A DNA stretch of 64,000 nucleotides, taken from positions 1-64,000 of the forward strand of contig JAITFN010000020.1 in the NCBI GenBank assembly GCA_031281345.1, in the 5' to 3' direction. Positions 15,943 to 24,098 of this stretch are shown piece by piece. The position numbers and the translations under genes are program-made. Positions within the stretch are counted from its first letter, which is position 1; each line of letters opens with the position of its first letter. This DNA comes from Candidatus Fibrimonadaceae bacterium. GTDB taxonomy: Bacteria; Fibrobacterota; Fibrobacteria; Fibrobacterales; Fibrobacteraceae. The notes under the pieces were generated by a model. That model worked only from the letters and a program-made list of their open reading frames with translations, was not told where the DNA came from and ran no database searches.

Positions 15943-16783
15943 GGAAACAATAGTTTCAATTTTGAATAAAACAACTGATTTTTTGCAAAAACACGGAGTG
16001 CCAAATGCAAAATTGGATTCACAACTTTTGCTCTCGCACGGCCTTGGCTTAAAGAGAATGGATTTGTTCTTGAATTTTGACAAACCTTTGCAAGAAAAGG
16101 AACTATCTGCGCTTCGCCAAATCGTAGCTAGGAGAGCCAAAAGAGAACCCTTGCAGCATATAATTGGCAACACAAGTTTTAGGGGGCACCACATAAAATG
16201 CGATAAAAGAGCGCTCATTCCCAGACAAGAAACGGAATTGATTTTAGATATATTGCTGGAGAACAAAGAATTGAAATTGGAAAACGTTTTAGATGTTGGC
16301 ACAGGTACCGGAGCCATTGCAATAGCGGCCGCTTTGGAACTGAATGCAAATGTTGTTGCCTGCGATATTTCAGAAGATGCACTTAGCCTTGCAAAAGAGA
16401 ATGTCGCTTTGCATAAAATGGAAGAAAAAATTTCTCTCGTTAAAAGCGATTTGCTCTCTAATGTACCAAACAATACCAAATTTGATGCCCTGCTCGCAAA
16501 TTTGCCTTACATTCCGCTTGGCGATAAAAATTCCCTGCAACCAGAAGTGCTAAATGGCGACCCTCACCTAGCGCTTTTTGGCGGCACAGACGGCTTGGAT
16601 TTAATTCGTAAACTTTTAAACACCTGCGCAAATTATTTAAAACCTGGTGCTCCTATAATTTTGGAAATTACAAGCGGTCAGGAGAAAATTTTGCAAAGCG
16701 AAAGTTTTGTTGGTGTAAAATGGGTTGAAAACCGAAAAGATTATGCCGAGCAAACGAGATTTTCTATATTCCATAAATGTTAG
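15941..16783 (+). CDS. prmC: Peptide chain release factor N5-glutamine methyltransferase
   Basis: PrmC (HemK) methylates the GGQ glutamine of release factors RF1 and RF2. The 280-residue product has the N-terminal helical domain (LDSQLLLSHGLG, RRAKREPLQHIIG, FRGHHIKCDKRALIPRQETE) and the SAM-binding motif DVGTGTGAIAIA. The active-site loop reads NLPYIP where NPPY is usual, a mild oddity to keep in mind. Its start codon overlaps the divergent queA start by 2 bp. Its 3' end overlaps the LOG gene by 7 bp and carries that gene's putative promoter. Confidence 0.92.
   Translation: METIVSILNKTTDFLQKHGVPNAKLDSQLLLSHGLGLKRMDLFLNFDKPLQEKELSALRQIVARRAKREPLQHIIGNTSFRGHHIKCDKRALIPRQETELILDILLENKELKLENVLDVGTGTGAIAIAAALELNANVVACDISEDALSLAKENVALHKMEEKISLVKSDLLSNVPNNTKFDALLANLPYIPLGDKNSLQPEVLNGDPHLALFGGTDGLDLIRKLLNTCANYLKPGAPIILEITSGQEKILQSESFVGVKWVENRKDYAEQTRFSIFHKC
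16760..16770 (+). promoter_or_regulatory. Putative -10 element (TTTTCTATATT) of LOG gene inside prmC
   Basis: Perfect copy of the recurrent motif within the last codons of prmC; it ends 6 nt before ATG 16777. Confidence 0.5.
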
Positions 16784-17457
16784 CATTTCACAACGAAAAA
16801 TTTATCAATAGCGAACACGGAAGGTCTGTTCGCATTATGTCTGAGTTTTTGGCTTCAAAAGCTATTTTAGACGACAACAAGATAGACAAAACCATTGTTA
16901 TTTTTGGTTCTGCAAGAATGAAGCCAGAGAATAAATACTATCAAGCGGCAAATAACTTGGCTTTCAAGCTGGGAGAGTGGGCAAAAAACCAAAAAGAAAA
17001 ATACGCTATATGCACAGGCGGCGGACCAGGCATTATGGAGGCTGGCAACAAAGGAGCAAAAGAAGCAGGTGCCCAGTCTCTTGGCTTTTGCATAGAACTT
17101 CCTTTTGAGCAAACCACAAATCCTTATGTGGATAAAAATCTTGAAATTCAATTTCATTACTTTTTCTTGCGCAAGTTTTGGTTTTTGTCAAAATCTGAGG
17201 CAATAATAGTTTTTCCGGGTGGTTGGGGAACTTTTGACGAATTGTTTGAATCACTCACTATGCTTCAAAACAACAAAACAACCTGCATTCCACTTGTTCT
17301 GTTTGGAACGGAATTTTGGAAAAATATGATAAATTGGCAAAGGCTTATAGACGATGATTTAATAGAAAAATCAGATATGAAATTCATTCATTTTTCTGAT
17401 GATGTTGACGAGTGTGTGAAAACCATAACACAGCGGATTTGTTCGTCTGCTTCGTAA
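16777..17457 (+). CDS. LOG family (lysine-decarboxylase-like fold) protein
   Basis: A 226-residue Rossmann-fold protein of the LOG family, whose characterised members hydrolyse nucleoside-5'-monophosphates (cytokinin riboside phosphoribohydrolases or AMP/purine nucleosidases). The diagnostic motifs GGGPGIMEAGNKGA and PGGWGTFDELFE are both present, with VIFGSAR at the N-terminal strand. The substrate is unknown. It overlaps prmC by 7 bp upstream and the convergent ABC gene by 74 bp at its 3' end, an unusually long overlap of two apparently real coding regions. Confidence 0.85.
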   Translation: MLAFHNEKFINSEHGRSVRIMSEFLASKAILDDNKIDKTIVIFGSARMKPENKYYQAANNLAFKLGEWAKNQKEKYAICTGGGPGIMEAGNKGAKEAGAQSLGFCIELPFEQTTNPYVDKNLEIQFHYFFLRKFWFLSKSEAIIVFPGGWGTFDELFESLTMLQNNKTTCIPLVLFGTEFWKNMINWQRLIDDDLIEKSDMKFIHFSDDVDECVKTITQRICSSAS

Positions 17458-18793
17458 TTTCGTCAAACAATTTCTTTTCATCTTCTGCTGGTAAATGAGC
17501 ACCTGGCTCATCGGCTATAATTAAATCTGCGTTGCAAAGCATCACACGAGCGGCAGCGAGTTTTTGGCGTTCTCCCCCGCTCAAAGCAAAACCGCGCTCC
17601 CCTATCCACAAGTCAAGGGAAAAATTTTCTAGGCCTGTTCTTTGCAAAACATTTTGCATTTCTTCTTCTGTTGCGCCCGACCTCACAAAAAGCAAATTAT
17701 CTCTTATTGTCCCTGTGAACAAAAAAGGTTCCTGTTCCAAAAAAACAAAATTAAGATTTCGCTCTATGGGTTCGCTGCTTGGCAAAAATCCCGCAATGGT
17801 ATTTGCCAAAAGCGTTTTGCCAGCACCAGAGGGAGCCGAGAGAATTAGGGCATCGCCTTTGTTCATGGTTATATAATCTGAACTTGATTGATGATTGATA
17901 ATCGGTAATTGGTAATTATTGTTATTCATTTTTTTAAGCCTTTCGGCGGCAGTTTTGGAGAGGGCACTTTGCAAAGCTATAAAAGGCAATTCTTGCAAAA
18001 GCTCAAAAGCAGCTAGGGTTCCGAGCAAAATCCCAATCCACACAGGAAAGGGGTAATTGCCTTGACCAATGAAAAGCATTCCCGCTAGACATAAGAAGGG
18101 AGCAGTTGTTGAAAACATCTCTGCTACGCAGTAAATTGAATATGTTTTTTTTCTCTTTTCTTCTTCAATGTTTCCCAAATTTTCCCAAGTATCTAAAATT
18201 TTCCCAAAAATTCCCCAAGACTTTTTTTCTGCCATTCCTTGTGCAACAGAAAGAGAAAACTCGCTGAATTCCTCGCACGAATTGCCCCACTGCCCCGCTC
18301 TTTTTTTGATTGAAAAAAATGCAAAAACAGAAATTCCAACAAGAAAAAACGAAGCTGCAAAAAAACAAATTGCATAAAGCAAATTTAAATATGCAAGAAC
18401 GCAAAGGCTCACTATAAATGAGAGAGTGCCAGCAAACAGAGGAACTCCCGCACGTGGTAGCCAAGCCTTATATTCTTCGGCATCTGCAGAAATTCTTGAA
18501 AGCATTTCTCCTTCTGAAACAGAGGCTAATTTATATGGCACAAGAGGTTCCAAAATTTTATACAAGTGCAAGCGAAACTTTTTAAGTTCCTCAAAAGCGA
18601 GTGAATGCGAAAATAACCGCTCAACATAACGAAAAGCCCCTCTTGAAATCCCGAAAAACCTAACCCCCGCAATCCCAAGCGACAAAGCCGCCATTTCCGG
18701 CTGTTCTGCAGCACGTGCAATTAAATAGCCTGCGATAGCCATTAACGCGGTGCTAGAAAACCAGCATAAAAATGAGAAACCCACGGGTAGCAT
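17384..18793 (-). CDS. CydC-like ABC exporter half, compact
   Basis: A 469-residue fused membrane-ATPase protein resembling CydC, a cysteine/glutathione exporter half needed for cytochrome bd assembly. It has SSTALMAIAGYLIARAA and GVRFFGISRGAFRYVERLFSH, typical of CydC, five or six membrane helices, Walker A APSGAGKT, Q-loop LEQEPF, signature LSGGERQ, Walker B LIIADEP and the H-loop LWFSHT. It is about 100 residues shorter than usual: the first membrane helix is clipped and the nucleotide-binding domain is compact, with a short Walker A-to-Q-loop distance. No CydD partner or cydAB lies nearby. It starts 5 bp after the helicase stop on the same strand, so they are probably co-transcribed. Family fit is good; partner and substrate are unknown. 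Confidence 0.75.
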   Translation of the reverse strand: MLPVGFSFLCWFSSTALMAIAGYLIARAAEQPEMAALSLGIAGVRFFGISRGAFRYVERLFSHSLAFEELKKFRLHLYKILEPLVPYKLASVSEGEMLSRISADAEEYKAWLPRAGVPLFAGTLSFIVSLCVLAYLNLLYAICFFAASFFLVGISVFAFFSIKKRAGQWGNSCEEFSEFSLSVAQGMAEKKSWGIFGKILDTWENLGNIEEEKRKKTYSIYCVAEMFSTTAPFLCLAGMLFIGQGNYPFPVWIGILLGTLAAFELLQELPFIALQSALSKTAAERLKKMNNNNYQLPIINHQSSSDYITMNKGDALILSAPSGAGKTLLANTIAGFLPSSEPIERNLNFVFLEQEPFLFTGTIRDNLLFVRSGATEEEMQNVLQRTGLENFSLDLWIGERGFALSGGERQKLAAARVMLCNADLIIADEPGAHLPAEDEKKLFDEITKQTNKSAVLWFSHTRQHHQKNE

Positions 18794-18797
18794 TTTT

Positions 18798-21182
18798 TTA
18801 AAACCTCTCCAACCTCATCACCAACCTCTCTCCTTTCTTGGACTCTGCCAAGTCCACCGCGAACACCGCCTGCCAATCGTTTTGCTCATCGTAATCTTGC
18901 AACATTCTAGAAACTTCCCAAACATCGCCTTTCTTTTCAATAAAGGTGTGCTTGTTGGAACGCCCCTCTGCATCTAGCCTTAGCTCCTTGTGCGTTTCAA
19001 TATATTCCTTGTGGAGAGCGGCAAGTTTTTTTTCGCTGAACTCCTCGCTCGGTTCAAGGCAATCGGCGGCGGCAAAAAAATCGCCTTTGCCCCAAGCAAC
19101 CAAAAATTCCAATACAAGAGCTTTAACCATTCGCTCGCTAACAGCAAAGGGCGGCAAGGGTTCCTCTTTTTCTTCGGGCAAAATAAATTCCGGGTTTTGC
19201 ATACGCTGCCACTCGTCCAAAAGCGAGGAATCAACCCTTTGCAGCATTTCACGCAGGTAATCTTGCATTTCCAAAATTTCTTCGTTCTTGTATTTTTCTG
19301 GAACGGTGTGAGCCAAAACTTTGTACGCACTGTTTATATGGCGAAGCAATAAACCCTCTATTCGCTCCAAGCCGTATTGTTTTATATAGCCCGAAAAAGA
19401 AAAACACTCTGCGAACATTTCTAAAACTATTGTTTGCGGATGAACACGCTCGCCGCACACCCAAGGATGTTTTTTTGCGAACTCGCCAAAGCTCGCCTCC
19501 AACCACTCCGCATTTTCCGGCTCTGGTGGGCGCATTTCTTCTAGCCTCGCTTGTCTCTCTTCAAACTCCACGCCCTGTGCTTTCATTTCAGAAATGGCTT
19601 CGTTTTTTAGCCTTGAAAGCTGCTTGCGGCGCACCATTTCTGCCTCTTCCAAAATTGCCTCTATTAGAGTTAGCAGGGTTAGGGCGTTTAAGTCTGAGAT
19701 TTTTTCAATGCTCTCTAAAAGCCAAAGTGAAAGAGGCTGGTGCATAGCAAAGCGGTCGCTCAAATTCACCGCGGGTTTTCCATTTACTATTATTCCCTGA
19801 GCGATAAGAGAGCGGTAAATTTGAATAGCTCTCCTTATATGTACTTTTTTTTGCTCCTTTGAATCGTGGCTGTTCATTATGAGGTTGTGCAAATTTCTGC
19901 ACCCGCTTGTTTGCAGAATTATATTTGCATCCACTGCGAACCTAGATACCAGTTTTTCTGGTTCTCCATTTATTAGTCTTTCAAAATTTGTTTTGTCCCA
20001 GCTTATTGTGCCCTCTGGTGCGCTTGCCTTTTGAAATTTGCGCCCCGTTTTGCTGAACTTTGCCTCTCTCAATTTGTTTTCTATAACGTGCTCCGGTGCT
20101 TGCGCAACCACATAACCAACGGAATCAAAGCCTCGCCGCCCTGCGCGCCCGGCAATCTGATGAAAATCCCTAACGGGCAACATAATTGTTTTTTCGCCGT
20201 TGAATTTGCTTAACTTTGTGAAAAGCACGGTGCGAATCGGAACATTAACGCCAACGCCAAGGGTATCGGTTCCGCAAATAATCGGGAGCAATCCTTGCTG
20301 CGCCATTTTCTCCGTTAAAATTCTGTACTTTGGCAAAAGACCCGCGTGGTGAAGCCCTATCCCCTGCCTTAGCCACCTTTTTATGTCTGCTCCAAATGGG
20401 CTGGAAAATCTGAAATTTGCCATTGCCTCTGCTATTTTATCTTTTTTAAGCAAGCCCGCTATATCCAAGCTCGTGAAAGCCTGCGCATTTTCTGCCGCCT
20501 CGCTCTGCGTGAAATGCACCACGTAAACGGGACCCTTGCCTTCGTTAAGCAATTTTTGAATTTCGTTTGCCAGCGGGCTTTCTGAATATGTAAATTCCAA
20601 GGGAACGGGTCGCTCTGCATTTCTTATGCACACGCTTTGCAAACCGTTCAATTTTGTCATCTCACTTTCAAAAAACGAGGTATCTCCAAGGGTTGCAGAT
20701 ATTAAAAGGAATTGAGTGTGCTTCATTGTGAGCAAGGGAATTTGCCACGCCACTCCCCTTTCTTTGTCGCTGTAATAATGGAATTCGTCCATTGCCACCG
20801 CACCTATTTTTGAATTTTCTCCCTCTCTTAGCGCAATTTGCTCCAAAATCTCCGCTGTGCAGCACAAGATAGGAGCATTGTGATTAACGGTTGCATCTCC
20901 GGTGGAAAGCCCAACGTTTTGCGCCCCGAACTCCTTGCAGAGTGCCATCCATTTTTCATTTACCAAGGCTTTTATTGGGCAGGTATAAACCGAACGCAGA
21001 TTTTTTGAGAGCATAAGGCGGTGCAAAAAACTGGCTACTAAAGACTTTCCAGAACCTGTTGGAGTGGCAAGAATAACGTTTTTGCCCTCTAAAAGCTCCA
21101 AAACCGCTTCTTCTTGAGCAGGGTAAAGCTGCAATCCCTTGCTTTCGGACTCAGCTAGAAATTCGGCTAGAACATCCGGCAT
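18798..21182 (-). CDS. Ski2-like DEAD/DEAH-box RNA helicase with DUF3516 tail
   Basis: A 794-residue superfamily 2 helicase, presumably acting on RNA. Core motifs: QEEAVLELLEGKNVILATPTGSGKS (Q/motif I; at about 25-47), CPIKALVNEK (Ia), MDEFHYYSD (motif II, DEFH), LISATLGD (III), GLHHAGLLPKYR (IV/Ski2-type), TDTLGVGVNVP (V) and HQIAGRAGRRG (VI). The C-terminal 400 residues resemble the DUF3516 region of bacterial Ski2-like helicases. A TAAATT element ends 7 nt before the start, suggesting a leaderless mRNA. It is divergent from the OmpA-family gene. Confidence 0.85.
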   Translation of the reverse strand: MPDVLAEFLAESESKGLQLYPAQEEAVLELLEGKNVILATPTGSGKSLVASFLHRLMLSKNLRSVYTCPIKALVNEKWMALCKEFGAQNVGLSTGDATVNHNAPILCCTAEILEQIALREGENSKIGAVAMDEFHYYSDKERGVAWQIPLLTMKHTQFLLISATLGDTSFFESEMTKLNGLQSVCIRNAERPVPLEFTYSESPLANEIQKLLNEGKGPVYVVHFTQSEAAENAQAFTSLDIAGLLKKDKIAEAMANFRFSSPFGADIKRWLRQGIGLHHAGLLPKYRILTEKMAQQGLLPIICGTDTLGVGVNVPIRTVLFTKLSKFNGEKTIMLPVRDFHQIAGRAGRRGFDSVGYVVAQAPEHVIENKLREAKFSKTGRKFQKASAPEGTISWDKTNFERLINGEPEKLVSRFAVDANIILQTSGCRNLHNLIMNSHDSKEQKKVHIRRAIQIYRSLIAQGIIVNGKPAVNLSDRFAMHQPLSLWLLESIEKISDLNALTLLTLIEAILEEAEMVRRKQLSRLKNEAISEMKAQGVEFEERQARLEEMRPPEPENAEWLEASFGEFAKKHPWVCGERVHPQTIVLEMFAECFSFSGYIKQYGLERIEGLLLRHINSAYKVLAHTVPEKYKNEEILEMQDYLREMLQRVDSSLLDEWQRMQNPEFILPEEKEEPLPPFAVSERMVKALVLEFLVAWGKGDFFAAADCLEPSEEFSEKKLAALHKEYIETHKELRLDAEGRSNKHTFIEKKGDVWEVSRMLQDYDEQNDWQAVFAVDLAESKKGERLVMRLERF

Positions 21183-21189
21183 TGGCTTG

Positions 21190-21200
21190 AATTTAGAAAA
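21190..21200 (-). promoter_or_regulatory. Putative -10 element (TTTTCTAAATT) of helicase gene
   Basis: Minus-strand copy ending 7 nt before ATG 21182; back to back with the plus-strand copy at 21214-21224. Confidence 0.45.
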
Positions 21201-21213
21201 TCGTTAATTAGCA

Positions 21214-21224
21214 TTTTCTATATT
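21214..21224 (+). promoter_or_regulatory. Putative -10 element (TTTTCTATATT) of OmpA-family gene
   Basis: Perfect motif copy ending 7 nt before ATG 21232, with no Shine-Dalgarno in the 7 nt. Confidence 0.55.
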
Positions 21225-21231
21225 ATTAAAC

Positions 21232-23316
21232 ATGAATTACTCCTCAAATTCCCTAAAAAGCAAAATTTTTGCTCTGTTTCTTGCCACATTCGTTCTTTCT
21301 ACGCACGCCGGAGAAGGCAATTTGAATTTTTACGGGCAACGCGGCGTTCACAAAACACAAAGTGCGCAAACCCTCGGGCACGGGCGTTTTGGGCTGGGTC
21401 TCCTTTTGGAAGGAGCGAAGAGTCTTAATAGCTTAATAGAAGATGAAAATTCTGGGTTTCGTGAAAACGGAAATTCTAATCCTTATGGAATAAGCGAATA
21501 TTTCGGCGGAAATGTCTATACTCTATTGTCTTTTGGGATTTCTAATTATTTTGACGCTTCAATTAGCTTTCCAGTATATCTAGAGCAGTTGCAAGTTGAA
21601 AATGTAGATGGTTCGCAAGATGCCGGGGCTGCTGGATGGGGAGATGTATTTATTTCAACAAAATGGAGCGTACCCTTTGATGACAATTACCCATTTAACC
21701 TCGCTGGTTTGGTAGGGTTTGGTATAAGCACAGGCACAAGACATGGATACGACCTTGGAAAAACAAATACTTACGGTCCCTGGATTCGCGATCCGATGTT
21801 TGTAAGACTTGAAAATCGCAGTCTAAACCCACAGTGGCCATATTCAACTCAAAATTATTTTGGAAGATTTGGACTTGCGGCAAGTTTTGATTTCGACAAA
21901 ACAAAAGCAGAAGTTCCTATTATGATTCATATCAATGGCACAAACAGACAAGTATTTGGAACAGATGGCGGTGATTACCCAAATGTTTGGAGCTTTTCCA
22001 CTGCTTTGGAATGGACTCCTGTTGAATTTATTTCGGGTTTTGTGGAATACTATAGGGATATTCCGATCAACGGGCCAGACGAGTCAACGAATTTATCCAC
22101 TTTCTCTTTTGGCACCGCTTTCCACTTGGGCAAATCTCTTGATTTGCAATTTGGTACTCAACTATTTATCGGAGACAAAGACAAATACACAGACGAATTG
22201 CACATAAATTTGAGCGACAAAGCTTATTACAGCGCAAGGCTTATTCCTGACTATTTGATATTTGGTGGCATAATAGGTAAAATTTACACTGCAGAACCCA
22301 AAAAAGAAGTGAAACCAGAATACCGCAACCCAGATACAGACGGAGACAAATTGTGCGATCCTTGGGTATCGGAAACTGGCAAGCAGCAAGAATTTGCAAA
22401 TACATGCAAAGGTATAGATTTGTGCCCTTATGAATCTGGACCCAAAGAAAATAAAGGTTGCCCCGTACAAGAAGTCAAGGTAGAAGCAGTCCCAGCACCC
22501 ATTATTCTGTTTACCGCAACACCAGATGTTGTGCAAAAAGGCAACTCTGTAACGTTGACTTGGCAAGTGACAAATGCCACCAGTGTAAGCATAGACGGCG
22601 TAGGAGAGGTTCAAGCTAGTGGCACCAGAAAAATGAAACCCACCGAAAATACTGTTTACAAACTAACTGCAGTTGGCGAAGGCGGCACCCAAACAGCAAC
22701 CGCAGATGTTGAAATAGCGGCAGGCCCTCTCCCTATAATTTTGTTTACCGCAAGTTCGGAATCTGTGCAAATAGGGCAGCCAGTTACTTTGAAATGGCAG
22801 GTTACAAATGCTACCGAAGTAAACATAAGCGGTGGTGTAGGAAAAGTTCAGCTCAAAGGCTCAAAGCAACTTAAACCCACAGAAACCGCTACTTACACAT
22901 TAACTGCAGTTGGCGAAGGCGGCACTCAAACAGAAGCGATAACTGTTGAGATAACAGCTGCTCCAGTCATTGAAGCGAGAGTAAATTTGCAAGGCGTTAC
23001 ATTTGGTAGCGGAAATGCCACCTTAACAGCAAATGCAAAGAAAATTCTTGATGGCGTTGCGGAACAGCTTTTGGCAAATCCAAAGGTGAAAATTGAAATC
23101 CAGGGTCACACAGACAATGTGGGCAACCCCAGAGCAAATCAAGATTTGTCTGAGAGAAGGGCAAAGGCTGTTGTTGGTTATTTAGCCACAAAAGGCGTAA
23201 AAATGACCCGCATGAGAGCTGTTGGCTACGGCCAAGACGTTCCCATAGCAGACAATGCCACCGCCGATGGCCGCGAACTGAACCGCCGTATTGAAATGGT
23301 AAGAGTGGACGATTAA
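21232..23316 (+). CDS. OmpA-family outer-membrane protein with Ig-like repeats
   Basis: A 694-residue outer-membrane protein that should tether the envelope to peptidoglycan. Order: signal peptide (about 1-26), a predicted beta-barrel of about 330 residues, a short DTDGDKLCDPW calcium-binding-type (TSP3-like) segment, two tandem Ig-like repeats (about 420-495 and 500-580; both with VTLxWQVTNAT and YxLTAVGEGGTQT), then the OmpA C-terminal domain (IEIQGHTDNVGN, LSERRAKAV, NRRIEMV). The stop codon lies inside the left copy of the 82-bp inverted repeat that opens the accessory segment. Confidence 0.9.
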   Translation: MNYSSNSLKSKIFALFLATFVLSTHAGEGNLNFYGQRGVHKTQSAQTLGHGRFGLGLLLEGAKSLNSLIEDENSGFRENGNSNPYGISEYFGGNVYTLLSFGISNYFDASISFPVYLEQLQVENVDGSQDAGAAGWGDVFISTKWSVPFDDNYPFNLAGLVGFGISTGTRHGYDLGKTNTYGPWIRDPMFVRLENRSLNPQWPYSTQNYFGRFGLAASFDFDKTKAEVPIMIHINGTNRQVFGTDGGDYPNVWSFSTALEWTPVEFISGFVEYYRDIPINGPDESTNLSTFSFGTAFHLGKSLDLQFGTQLFIGDKDKYTDELHINLSDKAYYSARLIPDYLIFGGIIGKIYTAEPKKEVKPEYRNPDTDGDKLCDPWVSETGKQQEFANTCKGIDLCPYESGPKENKGCPVQEVKVEAVPAPIILFTATPDVVQKGNSVTLTWQVTNATSVSIDGVGEVQASGTRKMKPTENTVYKLTAVGEGGTQTATADVEIAAGPLPIILFTASSESVQIGQPVTLKWQVTNATEVNISGGVGKVQLKGSKQLKPTETATYTLTAVGEGGTQTEAITVEITAAPVIEARVNLQGVTFGSGNATLTANAKKILDGVAEQLLANPKVKIEIQGHTDNVGNPRANQDLSERRAKAVVGYLATKGVKMTRMRAVGYGQDVPIADNATADGRELNRRIEMVRVDD

Positions 23317-23392
23317 ATACGACTGATAAACTCGCTCGCGTTTAATACTGAAATTTTGCAGTTTGAGAAATCGGAGCCTCCCAGTGAGGCTC
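23311..23392 (+). repeat. 82-bp inverted repeat, left copy
   Basis: Matches the reverse complement of 35126-35207 with two mismatches by direct alignment. It starts in the last sense codon of the OmpA gene and ends in a GGAGCCTC/GAGGCTCC hairpin. In this copy the segment coding the methyltransferase tail TTDKLARV is present but is not part of a gene. Confidence 0.9.
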
Positions 23393-23400
23393 CCTCTTTA
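23373..23400 (+). terminator. Hairpin at the end of the left repeat, possible ompA terminator
   Basis: An 8-bp perfect stem GGAGCCTC/GAGGCTCC with loop CCAGT is followed by CTCTTT. It is well placed to end OmpA-gene transcription; the T-run is short. Confidence 0.5.
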
Positions 23401-23607
23401 GGAAATGATCTAAAAGCTGTTAGACTACCAATAGAATATGGTAAAATAGTTCTACATTATTTAAATTTAATTTATGAAAAAGGAAAAGAAAAAAAAGATG
23501 AGCATAACAAAGAAATTATTGATGAGTTAGATGAGTGTATAGATAGTTTGGACAAGAAAAAGCACAGTGACAATCCTAATGATGTCCTAGAATGTGATAT
23601 TGTATAA
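23394..23607 (+). pseudogene. Gene remnant truncated at the left repeat
   Basis: An open frame encodes about 70 charged residues (KGKEKKDEHNKEIIDELDE) but has no start codon or ribosome-binding site of its own. Read back, the frame continues only into the inverted repeat through a TTG at 23356. It looks like the 3' part of a gene whose beginning was lost when the repeat boundary formed. I do not recognise the family. Confidence 0.45.
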
Positions 23608-23621
23608 CTCGGGGTTATTAA

Positions 23622-23680
23622 TTACGGCACATTGCAAATAACTCCAAATGTACGGGCTAGGTAGTGTTGTATATAACAGT
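23622..23680 (-). pseudogene. Relic tail of a polytopic membrane protein gene (copy 1)
   Basis: Reads HYLARTFGVICNVP-stop on the minus strand, the same C-terminus as the intact genes at 26804 and 29874. Only about 19 codons remain, directly after the stop of the toxin-candidate gene. Confidence 0.7.
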
Positions 23681-24097
23681 TTATCTATTATTGAATTTCT
23701 TTTTCAATTGATTCTCTTGATAATTATTTAGCCATTCTTCAAGTTCAAGTGCCATAGACTCTCGTTCTGGTTTTGCTATATATTTGGATTTTCGTATTTT
23801 TTCCAGTATTTTTGACATATCATTGAAGTTAAGATTTCCTATTTTTTTGATTATAAAATTGCTATCCAGCACGTGAGCCTTTGAACATCCAACATAACTA
23901 TTATGTTTCAAAAAACTATAGTCGGAAGCATTAATCTCAAAAGTATCATATATTTTTCTGTTTTCGGAGTTGATTAAGAAATATTTATTAATACCCGTTG
24001 TTATGCATATACAATATTTTGTTTCGCAATGCGGTAATATTTTTGATACATCTATTATGTAAACTTCAGATATTTGCGGGACTATAATTTTATCCAT
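23681..24097 (-). CDS. Putative toxin partner of the Panacea-domain gene
   Basis: A 138-residue protein that I cannot assign firmly. Beta-rich segments (EVYIIDVSKIL, KYCICITTGINKYFLINSE, SYVGCSKAHVLD) followed by a helical C-terminus (MSKILEKIRKSKYI, ELEEWLNNY) recall the size and order of small MazF/PemK-fold toxins, but no diagnostic motif is certain. It starts one base after the stop of the Panacea-domain gene on the same strand, the usual layout of a toxin-antitoxin pair. Composition is AT-rich like the rest of this segment. Toxin function is inference from context. Confidence 0.5.
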   Translation of the reverse strand: MDKIIVPQISEVYIIDVSKILPHCETKYCICITTGINKYFLINSENRKIYDTFEINASDYSFLKHNSYVGCSKAHVLDSNFIIKKIGNLNFNDMSKILEKIRKSKYIAKPERESMALELEEWLNNYQENQLKKKFNNR

Positions 24098-24098
24098 A

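Noticed and set aside
15943-16479. N-terminal extension of queA frame
   Set aside because: Antisense to prmC, low-complexity Ser/Phe-rich, and absent from the QueA family.
23356-23607. Full small gene starting at TTG 23356
   Set aside because: The start lies inside the inverted repeat and its hairpin; better read as a truncated remnant.
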